This document shows, piece after piece, positions 15,449-23,431 of a DNA stretch of 64,000 nucleotides. The position numbers and the translations under genes are program-made. Positions within the stretch are counted from its first letter, which is position 1. Each line of letters starts with the position of its first letter. Location: NCBI GenBank assembly GCA_045226255.1, contig JBGVCG010000013.1, positions 33,696 to 97,695 of the forward strand. Direction: 5' to 3'. Source of the stretch: UBA1181 sp045226255. GTDB lineage: Bacteria; Bacteroidota; Bacteroidia; Bacteroidales; Paludibacteraceae. The notes under the pieces were generated by a model. The model saw only the letters and a program-made list of their open reading frames with translations. It searched no databases and was not told the origin of the DNA.

Positions 15449-16018
15449 ATGCATACAATTCAAGCGGTTGTGCAGGATGTGCGCACCAAACAGATCCTTC
15501 GCGTGGGCTTCGTCAATGACGAGGCGATCGCGAAGATGGAGGCGGAGAAGGTGGTTTACTTGCTGAACGCCGACCAATCCGCCTTGGAACTTATCACCGG
15601 AGGAGAGTACTTCAAACCGGTTGCGGTAGACTCCCTGGTCTATAACGTGGAGAAGACCGCCGTCATCATCAAGGCGTTGCCGGAAGGCTCCACCACCGGG
15701 GCGGACACGTTCCGTGGCGACAAGAACATAGAGGACCTCGCTTTCCTCTCCTACTTGCAGGACTTCATCGAGAAGCGCAAGCGGGAGATGCCGGAGGGTT
15801 CCTACACGACCAAACTCTTCACCAAGGGCGTGAACAAGATCTCGCAGAAAGTGGGCGAAGAGGCTGTCGAAACCATTATCGAGGCTACGAACGGAACAGG
15901 CGAACAATTCCTCTACGAATCGTCCGACCTGATTTACCATCTGATCGTCTTGCTGACGGAGAAAGGCTATAGAATCGAGGATCTGGCGAGAGAATTGAAG
16001 GCTAGACACAAGGAGTAA
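15449..16018 (+). CDS. hisE: HisIE-type protein: phosphoribosyl-ATP pyrophosphohydrolase with a degenerate HisI half
   Basis: 189 residues, the length of bifunctional HisIE. The C-terminal half (about 98-189) is an intact HisE: YLQDFIEKRKREMPEGSYT, KVGEEAVETIIEA and DLIYHLIVLL carry the metal-binding Glu/Asp residues for pyrophosphate removal from PR-ATP. The N-terminal half (1-90) still follows the HisI fold (VVQDVRTKQILRVGFVNDEA) but has lost every catalytic mark: the W-K-GE-SGN motif reads ELITGGEYFKPV, the CDND position reads YNVEK, and the zinc Cys pair (CH-G-xx-C) reads TTGADTF. So it should not hydrolyse PR-AMP. It follows argD. Confidence 0.85.
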   Translation: MHTIQAVVQDVRTKQILRVGFVNDEAIAKMEAEKVVYLLNADQSALELITGGEYFKPVAVDSLVYNVEKTAVIIKALPEGSTTGADTFRGDKNIEDLAFLSYLQDFIEKRKREMPEGSYTTKLFTKGVNKISQKVGEEAVETIIEATNGTGEQFLYESSDLIYHLIVLLTEKGYRIEDLARELKARHKE

Positions 16019-16030
16019 CTCTCTGCGGAG

Positions 16031-16891
16031 ATGGATGTAGTTGCTATAGTATCTGTTTGTCTATGTTATGTATCTCTTTTTTGTATTCTCTTTGGTGGAA
16101 CTTTAGCTTTCTCATCCAAGACAAATAAGGAAGAAAATGCGTTGCACAAAATGAAACCATTTAGACGAGAAAGCGACGATGACCTTTTCCCAAGGGGTTA
16201 TTATCCCCCTGTCGAGGTGGAATGTGCGATACGCGCTATCGCCATATTGTTCGCCATCGTGATGCGGAGGGACAATGAGATCATGGCTTCCGAAGCCTTG
16301 GTGGCGCATGAATACTTCGATAAAAGATTCAAGGGCTCCAACTATATGTCGGTATTTGGTACGGACAAGAAAGTATTGCGCTCCTTGCTGAAGAAATATT
16401 TGAAAGGCAAACTGCCCACGTTCAGAGACTGTGCGTTGGATGTCGTGAGAGCGGGGACTCCGTATGAGGCGCGGCTGGAGCTCTTAGAATATCTATTCAA
16501 GACCGCCTATGTCTACGAGGGCATCTGCGACGCCGAGATGGTGAAGTTGCGTGAGATTGCGCAATTCCTTCTCATCAAGGAGTGGGACATCCTCTCCTTG
16601 GAGTACAAATACGAGTTCAGGAGGAGGGAATCCAGCGACAGGCAAAAGGAGAACCAACGCCTCAACGACTTGTCCAACAACATCATGCGACAGGCGTACC
16701 TCACATTGGGTGTGTCGTCGGACGCTACGGATGATGAGGTGAAGGCGGCGTACCGTGAGATCGTGAAGGTTTGCCACCCGGACAAACTGACGGTGGAGGC
16801 GGGTTCTAAGGAGTGGGAGGAGTCGGTCGTGAGGTTCCGCCAGACCGTTGAGGCCTATCACATGGTCTGTGACGCTAGAAATATCTCATAA
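16031..16891 (+). CDS. Membrane-anchored TerB-like/J-domain co-chaperone (DjlA-like)
   Basis: 286 residues. An N-terminal transmembrane helix (about 5-28) is followed by a helical TerB-like domain (about 60-200; ECAIRAIAILFAIVMRRDNEI and LEYLFKTAYVYEGICDAEM fit), then a C-terminal J domain (about 222-283) beginning YLTLGVSSDATDDEVKAAYRE and containing the essential HPD (VCHPDKL). The architecture is that of DjlA, which stimulates DnaK at the membrane. The client is unknown. It begins 13 nt after the HisE gene, so all three genes from argD may share a transcript. Confidence 0.85.
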   Translation: MDVVAIVSVCLCYVSLFCILFGGTLAFSSKTNKEENALHKMKPFRRESDDDLFPRGYYPPVEVECAIRAIAILFAIVMRRDNEIMASEALVAHEYFDKRFKGSNYMSVFGTDKKVLRSLLKKYLKGKLPTFRDCALDVVRAGTPYEARLELLEYLFKTAYVYEGICDAEMVKLREIAQFLLIKEWDILSLEYKYEFRRRESSDRQKENQRLNDLSNNIMRQAYLTLGVSSDATDDEVKAAYREIVKVCHPDKLTVEAGSKEWEESVVRFRQTVEAYHMVCDARNIS

Positions 16892-16926
16892 TCATTATTT
16901 TATAAAAATATCCGTCTGAAATCCTC

Positions 16927-17739
16927 ATGAGGTTTTGCGCATGTGTCATCGCATATTATCCTGACGAGCAGCTGTTGCGGAAGAACGTGGCATGCTACCG
17001 TGAATTCGCCGAGAAGGTCTTCATCTGGCAAAACACGCCTATGCGGGACCGTCATGAGCTGGACAGCTTGGGCGATAATGTGGAATGGCTGGGCGAGACG
17101 GACAACGTGGGCATCTCTCGTGCCCTGAACGCAGTGTTGAGGCGTTGCCAAGAGGCGGGGATCGATTACCTGCTCACCATGGACCAGGACAGCCAATTCG
17201 TGGATTTCAGCTATTTCCTCCACCAAATCGAGAGCCAACTGCCTGCCGAACGGATCCTCTCGTTTGCGCCTGTGACGCCTGGCGAATCCGCCGAGACAGG
17301 ATGCTTCGAGCCTAAGAACTATGTCATCACCTCAGGCTCCATGGTCAATGTGCCGTTGGCGCTTTCCATCGGAGGCTACCGGGAGGATTTCCTGGTGGAT
17401 GGCATCGACATGGACTTCTGCTTCAAGGCGCACCAGGCTGGCCTGCAGACGGTGATGGTGGGTGGTGCGGAGCTCAGCCATCGGTTCGGGGAGACCGTCA
17501 AAGTGGGCGACAAGGAGATCGTTTCATACCCGCCTAAGCGTCTGTACGCTATCGTGAAGTCACAGTGGATGCTCTGGGCGGATTACCCGCAATACTTTAA
17601 GAAAACACGTTTCCTGAAGACTTTCTACCTGGGAGAACCCTATCATATCCTATTTTTCCAAAAAGATAAGTGCCGCAAGCTGTGGGCCATTCTCAGGGCC
17701 ACCGTTTCAGGCCTGCGCTACCGAATCGCTCATTTATGA
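16927..17739 (+). CDS. Family 2 glycosyltransferase, rhamnosyltransferase-like
   Basis: 270 residues. CACVIAYYPDEQLLRKNV at the start, GETDNVGISRALN and MDQDSQF (the DxD metal site) match the dTDP-rhamnosyltransferase branch of GT2, as do ITSGSMVNVPLA and DGIDMDFCFKAHQAG further on. It probably acts in O-antigen or capsule synthesis on the cytosolic face. The gene ends by overlapping the convergent MFS gene by 10 nt, leaving no room for a terminator between them. Confidence 0.85.
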   Translation: MRFCACVIAYYPDEQLLRKNVACYREFAEKVFIWQNTPMRDRHELDSLGDNVEWLGETDNVGISRALNAVLRRCQEAGIDYLLTMDQDSQFVDFSYFLHQIESQLPAERILSFAPVTPGESAETGCFEPKNYVITSGSMVNVPLALSIGGYREDFLVDGIDMDFCFKAHQAGLQTVMVGGAELSHRFGETVKVGDKEIVSYPPKRLYAIVKSQWMLWADYPQYFKKTRFLKTFYLGEPYHILFFQKDKCRKLWAILRATVSGLRYRIAHL

Positions 17740-18929
17740 TTCATCAACCGGTAGGTGAGGAAGGTCATGATGAGTGTCAATCCGAAGACGTAGCCGTAGG
17801 CGACCCTCATGCTGGTTGCGTCGGCGATGGCTCCGATGAGGAACGGACCGAAGAGGAAGGCCGTGCTGCTGACCGTATTGACCATGGCGATACCCATGCC
17901 CGGGTTGACGCCCTTCTGCTTTCCTGCTAAGCTGTAGATGATTGGCACGAGGCAAGAGATGCCCAGACCGGCGATGAAGAATCCGACGGCGGCGCAGATG
18001 AAGTGCGGGTTGGAGATGATGGTGAGGATGCCGAAAGAGGTGAGCAAACAACTCCAGAAGAGGATGGTCGGGTCGCTGTAACGCTGGCGCAATCGGTCGC
18101 CGAACGAACGTCCGATGGACATGAAGGCGGCGTAGATGGTTAAGCCCAACGGCGCGAGGTTCTCGGGAAGCGAAACGATGGTCTTCATGTAGACGGTGCT
18201 CCAGTTGGTGAAGCTACCCTCCGTGACCCTCGAGCAGAGGGCGATGAAGGCGATCAGGAGCAATATACCCTTAGGCAATATCAGGAAGGGACGCTTCTCC
18301 ACCCGCTCCGTACGGGTGATGGTCTCCTGCAGGAAGAAGCGACGGATGTAGAAGATGATGGCCACGCTGAAGAGCGCGACGCTGAGGTGGTGCACATAGA
18401 CAGGGAATCCGTAGGTGATGAAGAGGATGCTAAGCAATGCGCCGCAGCACACCCCCACGTAGTAGAGCGCATGGAACATCGAGACGACAGGTCGCTTGTA
18501 GGCGTTCTCCACTAGGATGGAGTTGCCGTTGATGGCGACGTCCGTGATGGTCACGAGCATTCCGTAGAGAGCACAGAAGGGGAAGACGAGCAGCTTATGG
18601 GGCATGAGCGTCATCAGGGGAAGCAACAGCATGTAGGCGTAGCTCAGCGCCGTGAGTTTCTTGCTGCCGAACCGTGCGGAGAGGTGGCAACACATCGGGG
18701 TGATGATGAGGGAACCGATCGCCATGCTGAGCGGAATGTAGCTCAGCTCGCGGATGGACATTCCGTAATGCGCGTTGATGGCCGGGTAGCGGGAGACGAG
18801 CGAGGCGTAGACGAAGCCCATCATGAAATATTGCGCCAACAAGGCGTATCTGGCATGATGCTTGGTCGCTGTGATGCTATTTTGGGCCATACCCTTCCTC
18901 CTTAGCATCGATGTCTCTCTCTTTCCCAT
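17730..18929 (-). CDS. Major facilitator superfamily transporter
   Basis: 399 residues with about 12 hydrophobic segments and the MFS loop pattern GSKKLTALSYAYML after helix 2. The sequence resembles sugar or fucose-permease-like and FsrA/YbjJ-type carriers, but no substrate motif is decisive. An alternative start is Met14 (18890), which would remove a basic extension (MGKRETSMLRRKG). It is the last gene of a minus-strand block, after the activase, separated by 77 nt without terminator. Confidence 0.8.
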   Translation of the reverse strand: MGKRETSMLRRKGMAQNSITATKHHARYALLAQYFMMGFVYASLVSRYPAINAHYGMSIRELSYIPLSMAIGSLIITPMCCHLSARFGSKKLTALSYAYMLLLPLMTLMPHKLLVFPFCALYGMLVTITDVAINGNSILVENAYKRPVVSMFHALYYVGVCCGALLSILFITYGFPVYVHHLSVALFSVAIIFYIRRFFLQETITRTERVEKRPFLILPKGILLLIAFIALCSRVTEGSFTNWSTVYMKTIVSLPENLAPLGLTIYAAFMSIGRSFGDRLRQRYSDPTILFWSCLLTSFGILTIISNPHFICAAVGFFIAGLGISCLVPIIYSLAGKQKGVNPGMGIAMVNTVSSTAFLFGPFLIGAIADATSMRVAYGYVFGLTLIMTFLTYRLMNHK

Positions 18930-19006
18930 CTAAATAAATCCATTTCGCACTGTTATACAGGCTTGGGACAATCCGTTTGAGATATTGTTTAAATGAATAC
19001 TTCCCT

Positions 19007-22000
19007 TTATTTCATGTTGCTGGTGAACAACAACAGACGGTTGGCGATGTTCGCCTCGCTGACGCCTCCGTCGAAGTCGAGGGAGAGCATGTTCAGCTGC
19101 GGGTACTCCTTCTTCAGCTTCTTCTCGATACCGCGCGCCACGATGTGGTTGGCGATGCAACCGAACGGCTGCATGCTGACGACGTTGTTGCATCCGTCCT
19201 TCATGAAGGCGATGACCTCCGCCGGCAACAACCATCCCTCGCCGAACTGGGCGGAGAGGCTGATCACATCCTTTGCGTATTCGCTGATGGTCTTGATGTC
19301 CTGCTCTGGCTTGTAATACCTGAACTGGGAGGCTTCCGCCTCGATCTTCTTCATCACTTTGCGGATAAGGTTGTAGGCCATGTCGATGACCAACGGTGGC
19401 ACCTTGAAGCGCTTCACGAAGTTCTCTTTGTTGAACTTGTAGTTGACGAAGGCGCGGAAGAAGAAGTTATGCACAGCGGATGGCACAACCTCGACACCAT
19501 GCTCCATCAGCCAATCCGGCACGTAGCGGTGCGCATATGGGTTGAATTTCAGGAATATCTCGCCTGTGATACCTGCCTTCGGATAGACGCGGTCCTCGTA
19601 GATCGGTACCTCGTTGAAGGCACGGGCGGCTTCGCCGGTCAGCTTCAGTAGTCCCTTCGTATCACCCTTCTCGACCAATGGTTTCGCCTTTTCTAGGTAG
19701 AGGTCACGCAACTTGCGCGCCTCGCCCTTGTTCTTCTCACGCACTGCGATGGCGTGGTAGAAGATGGAGAGCCAGTCTCCGTACATGGTGGCGTATATGA
19801 CGAGCGGAGCCGCCTTGATAAGGTTCAGCTTGAAGCCCGGTTGGTCCTCGATGTTGTCCGTTCCGCCGATACCGATGACAGGCACCTGCTCGAAGCCGGC
19901 GTCCACGATCGCCTTGCGGATCAGCGGAGGATAGTTGGCGGCGCGGCATTGTCCCAATTGGGTGACGGCCACGGCTACCTTGTCCAGGTCATACTTGCCC
20001 GACTGCAACGCCTTGATCAGGTCGCCCACGATCAGGGTGGCAGGGTAGCAGACCTCGTTATTGGAGTATTTCAGTCCCACATCGTTCGAATCCGCATTGC
20101 TCAACGGCAGGGATTCCATGTCGTAGCCAGCCCATTTGAAGGCGGCTGGGAAGAGTGGGGAGAGGTATTCCGTGAAGAACGGAGCGAGGATTTTCCTGCG
20201 CTCGTTGTCGCCCACCTCGAAGCGTCTTGGCTTGATGAACGGCTTCACTTCGGTGGCTTCCTTGGCCTCGAACTTGAGGCTCTCGATGAGGGAACGCACG
20301 CGGAGCTTCATGGAACCCACGTTGTTGATGTCGTCTATTTTCAATAAAGTCAGTGACTTACCATATCGGTTGAGCAAACTGCGCACCTCGTCCGTGAAGA
20401 AGGCGTCCGGTCCGCAGCCGAAGGAGGTGGTCTCCACGTAGTGGACGTTCCTTCCCTGTCTTGCTGCCCACTGGGCGGAGTTGAGGATACGGTTGACGAA
20501 CGACCATTGCTTGATGATGAAGGCTTCCTTCTCGTCGCAGTTATTCTTTCTTGAGACCTCCTCCGTGATGACGTCCACGCCCATTTGAGAAATCATCTCA
20601 GATACCTTATGCTGTACGAGCGGGTCGGTGTGGTAAGGTCTTCCCGCCAGCACGATGACCAGACGGTCCTCCTTCTTCGCCTTCTCGTAGGCCTCCTCGT
20701 TAATCTTGCGGAGGTTCAGTCCGAATTCGCTGTATACCTTCACCGCCTTGGCATGGGCGGCTTTCACCACTTTCTCGGATATGCCCAGACCCTTCATGTA
20801 GCGGATCAATTGCTTGAGCAAGAGCTTTTCGTCCTTGAAGGAGATGACAGGCGAGTCGATCGGTATCTCCGAGTCGATGGCGCTCTGCACCACGTCCGGG
20901 TAACCGATGATGATTGGGCAGTTGAAGCTGTTGTGGGCGGCGTTATCCTCCACGCACTCGTAGACGACGCGTGGGAAGAAGATGCGGTCCACGCCCTTCT
21001 CTTGCAGTTCGTAGATGTGGCTGTGCACCAGCTTCGCAGGGAAGCAGATGTTGTCCGACATGACAGTGTGGACGCCCCTTTCATAGTTTCTATAGGTGGA
21101 TGTGGAGGAGATATCCACTTGTATGTTACACTCCGTGAAGAAGGTGTGCCAGAACGGGAACTCCTCATACATGTTCAGCGCGCGTGGAATACCCATGCGG
21201 AAGAGTGGGGAGATCAGTTTGGATGGTTGCTCGGCGCGGTCGAAGAGCTCGTGGTACTTCCTTGCGCTCATGTCGACACCCGGCTTCACCTTGTAACCAC
21301 CGTTGTTGAATATCTTTTCGCACTTATTACCGGAGTAGTAGGTGCCACCGCTCTTGAAGCTATATTTCGTGATTTGGCAATTATTGTCGCATCCCTTGCA
21401 GGACAATACCTTCGAATCGAAGTCCGCCGACATAAGGTAGTTGTCGAGCGGTGTCGCCTTCTTGTTCTGGTCGTGCATCTTCTTGGCATAGAGGGCACAA
21501 CCATAGGCGCCCATCAGCTCCGGCACGTTGTTGCAGTATACGTTTTTGCCGGTGAGGTTCTCGAACGCCTTGACGATGGAGTCGTTTTTCATCGTACCGC
21601 CTTGGAGGACGATGTTCTTTCCCAACTCATCGTAGTTCTTGATTTTCAACACCTTAAAGAGGCAGTTCTTGACAACCGAATAGGCAAGACCGGCGGCGAT
21701 GTCGCTCACCGAGTAGCCCTCGCGTAGCACCTGTTTCACCTTAGAGTTCATGAAAACGGTGCAACGGGTACCAAGGTCGCACGGGTTTTGGCTTTGGCAA
21801 GCCTGGTAGACGAAGTCGGTGATCTCGCAGTTCAGTGTTTGGGCGAACGTCTCGATGAAGGATCCGCAACCTGACGAGCAGGCCTCGTTGATCTCCATGC
21901 GGGTCAGTGCGCCGTTCTCCACGTAGATAGCCTTCATGTCCTGTCCACCGATGTCGAGGATGAAGGAGACATCCGGGCACATGTTCTTGGCGGCCACGTA

Positions 22001-23242
22001 GTGGGCCATTGTCTCGATCATGCCGAAGTCGAGCGAGAAAGCCGCCTTGATGAGGTCTTCTCCGTAACCGGTGGAGCAGCCTGCCGTAATGTGCAAGTCC
22101 AGCTTCTCCTCCACGCAACGGGCTTTCAGTTTCTCCAGACCACGACGCACGGCACCGATCGGGTTACCCCCGTTGTGGGTGTAGTATTTATAGAGGATAT
22201 CACCTGTCTCGTTGATGAGGACGATCTTCGTCGTGGTGGAGCCGGAGTCGATACCTAAGTAGGTCTTTCCCTTGCACTCGTTGAGGTTGACCACAGGAAT
22301 GTGCGACTTCTCCTTCTCCGCCTTCCAAGCCATGTATTCCTCCTCGTCGTGGAAGATAGGAGGCAGGATGACGTTCGTTTTGTTCTTATTAGGGTTGGCT
22401 GTTTTCTTTTGAACAGGCTCACGGTTCAGTATCTCCGTCAGTTCATCGATGTTGATCGGAGTCATATCGTTCTTGAAGAGAGCGGTACCCCAGGCAGGGA
22501 TGATGTTCGCGTTCTCCAAGATGACGCAGTCGTCGTTGATGTCGAGTCTGAAATAGTCCGCGATGGCCTTCCGGAGGGAACCGATGAAGGTGAGCGGACC
22601 GCCGCAGAAGAGCACTTTAGGGCGCACTTCGCAGCCATGTGACAATGCGCTGGCGGTCTGTACGGCCACGGCGCGGAATATGGAGGCGGCGATATCTTCC
22701 TTGGAAGCGTTGCGCGCCACGAGGTTTTGTATGTCCGTTTTGGAGAAGACACCACAGCGGGAAGCGATCGGATAGACGTGCTGCGCATTCTTGGCGAGCC
22801 CGTCCAGCTCAGAGACCTCCACGCCTAAGCAAAGCGCCATCTGGTCGATGAACGCACCCGTACCACCGGCACAGTTACCGTTCATACGCAAGTCGGATAC
22901 TTGTCCGTCCCGCAGGTAGACAATCTTAGCGTCCTCACCACCTATGTCGATGATGGTGGAGATCTCCGGATGTACTTGCTTCGTGAATTCCGTGGCGGCG
23001 ATCACCTCCTGGACGAAGGGGATCTCATATCGTTCAGATACGCCCAATCCTACGGATCCTGTGATGGAAAGTGTGAATTTTTCTGTGGTTAGTGTGTTTT
23101 TCAATTCCTCCAGAAAGGCAGCTATGGCACCCTTAACGTTAGCCAAGTGGCGTTTATATGAAGAGTATACTACTTCCCCTGCTTCGTTCAACACTACAAT
23201 CTTTGCCGTAGTAGAGCCAATATCAAGTCCTATTTTGAACAT
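19007..23242 (-). CDS. Giant acyl-CoA dehydratase activase (BadF/HgdC-type, two ATPase domains + DUF2229)
   Basis: 1,411 residues. Two ASKHA ATPase domains are visible: about 1-265 (GLDIGSTTAKIVVL, IGGEDAKIV, NCAGGTGAFIDQMA) and about 320-590 (LGIDSGSTTTKIVLI, DIGGQDMKAI, ACSSGCGSFIETFA). Each has the Cys that in dimeric activators shares a [4Fe-4S] cluster. A Cys-rich segment (CKGCDNNCQI, NKCEKIF) and a DUF2229/HgdB-like C-terminal half follow (LPFGCIANHIVARG). HgdC-type activators drive ATP-dependent electron transfer to 2-hydroxyacyl-CoA dehydratases; here activator and an acceptor-like module are in one chain and no dehydratase gene is nearby. The substrate is unknown. Confidence 0.85.
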   Translation of the reverse strand: MFKIGLDIGSTTAKIVVLNEAGEVVYSSYKRHLANVKGAIAAFLEELKNTLTTEKFTLSITGSVGLGVSERYEIPFVQEVIAATEFTKQVHPEISTIIDIGGEDAKIVYLRDGQVSDLRMNGNCAGGTGAFIDQMALCLGVEVSELDGLAKNAQHVYPIASRCGVFSKTDIQNLVARNASKEDIAASIFRAVAVQTASALSHGCEVRPKVLFCGGPLTFIGSLRKAIADYFRLDINDDCVILENANIIPAWGTALFKNDMTPINIDELTEILNREPVQKKTANPNKNKTNVILPPIFHDEEEYMAWKAEKEKSHIPVVNLNECKGKTYLGIDSGSTTTKIVLINETGDILYKYYTHNGGNPIGAVRRGLEKLKARCVEEKLDLHITAGCSTGYGEDLIKAAFSLDFGMIETMAHYVAAKNMCPDVSFILDIGGQDMKAIYVENGALTRMEINEACSSGCGSFIETFAQTLNCEITDFVYQACQSQNPCDLGTRCTVFMNSKVKQVLREGYSVSDIAAGLAYSVVKNCLFKVLKIKNYDELGKNIVLQGGTMKNDSIVKAFENLTGKNVYCNNVPELMGAYGCALYAKKMHDQNKKATPLDNYLMSADFDSKVLSCKGCDNNCQITKYSFKSGGTYYSGNKCEKIFNNGGYKVKPGVDMSARKYHELFDRAEQPSKLISPLFRMGIPRALNMYEEFPFWHTFFTECNIQVDISSTSTYRNYERGVHTVMSDNICFPAKLVHSHIYELQEKGVDRIFFPRVVYECVEDNAAHNSFNCPIIIGYPDVVQSAIDSEIPIDSPVISFKDEKLLLKQLIRYMKGLGISEKVVKAAHAKAVKVYSEFGLNLRKINEEAYEKAKKEDRLVIVLAGRPYHTDPLVQHKVSEMISQMGVDVITEEVSRKNNCDEKEAFIIKQWSFVNRILNSAQWAARQGRNVHYVETTSFGCGPDAFFTDEVRSLLNRYGKSLTLLKIDDINNVGSMKLRVRSLIESLKFEAKEATEVKPFIKPRRFEVGDNERRKILAPFFTEYLSPLFPAAFKWAGYDMESLPLSNADSNDVGLKYSNNEVCYPATLIVGDLIKALQSGKYDLDKVAVAVTQLGQCRAANYPPLIRKAIVDAGFEQVPVIGIGGTDNIEDQPGFKLNLIKAAPLVIYATMYGDWLSIFYHAIAVREKNKGEARKLRDLYLEKAKPLVEKGDTKGLLKLTGEAARAFNEVPIYEDRVYPKAGITGEIFLKFNPYAHRYVPDWLMEHGVEVVPSAVHNFFFRAFVNYKFNKENFVKRFKVPPLVIDMAYNLIRKVMKKIEAEASQFRYYKPEQDIKTISEYAKDVISLSAQFGEGWLLPAEVIAFMKDGCNNVVSMQPFGCIANHIVARGIEKKLKKEYPQLNMLSLDFDGGVSEANIANRLLLFTSNMK

Positions 23243-23268
23243 AAAAATACCTTACGTAAAAATATCTG

Positions 23269-23300
23269 CAAAATTAGATATAAAAAACGAGATTGCCAAC
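23269..23300 (-). promoter_or_regulatory. Promoter of the activase gene
   Basis: Minus strand TAATTTTG (23269-23276) with a GTTG about 20 nt upstream. The ATG is 26 nt downstream of the -7 box. Confidence 0.6.
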
Positions 23301-23344
23301 CCTATGTCTATAGAATTGATATATAGGGCCACAACCCTTCTTCT

Positions 23345-23393
23345 TAGTGAAGAGTTAAGGGTTAAGAGTTAAGAGTTGGGAGTTGAGAAATGT
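23345..23393. repeat. Heptamer array (GAGTTAA type), five units
   Basis: Consecutive units read GAGTTAA, GGGTTAA, GAGTTAA, GAGTTGG, GAGTTGA. The reverse complement of the same heptamer occurs at 43551-43577. It lies between the activase promoter and the antiporter stop. Confidence 0.75.
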
Positions 23394-23431
23394 AAGTTCG
23401 ACGAAGTCCGATCAGGGGGCTTGGATGGCCT

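Noticed and set aside
20585..21727. Plus-strand open frame of 380 codons inside the activase gene
   Set aside because: It is antisense to a clearly recognisable protein along its whole length and has a low-complexity, His/Val/Leu/Glu-rich translation typical of a shadow frame.
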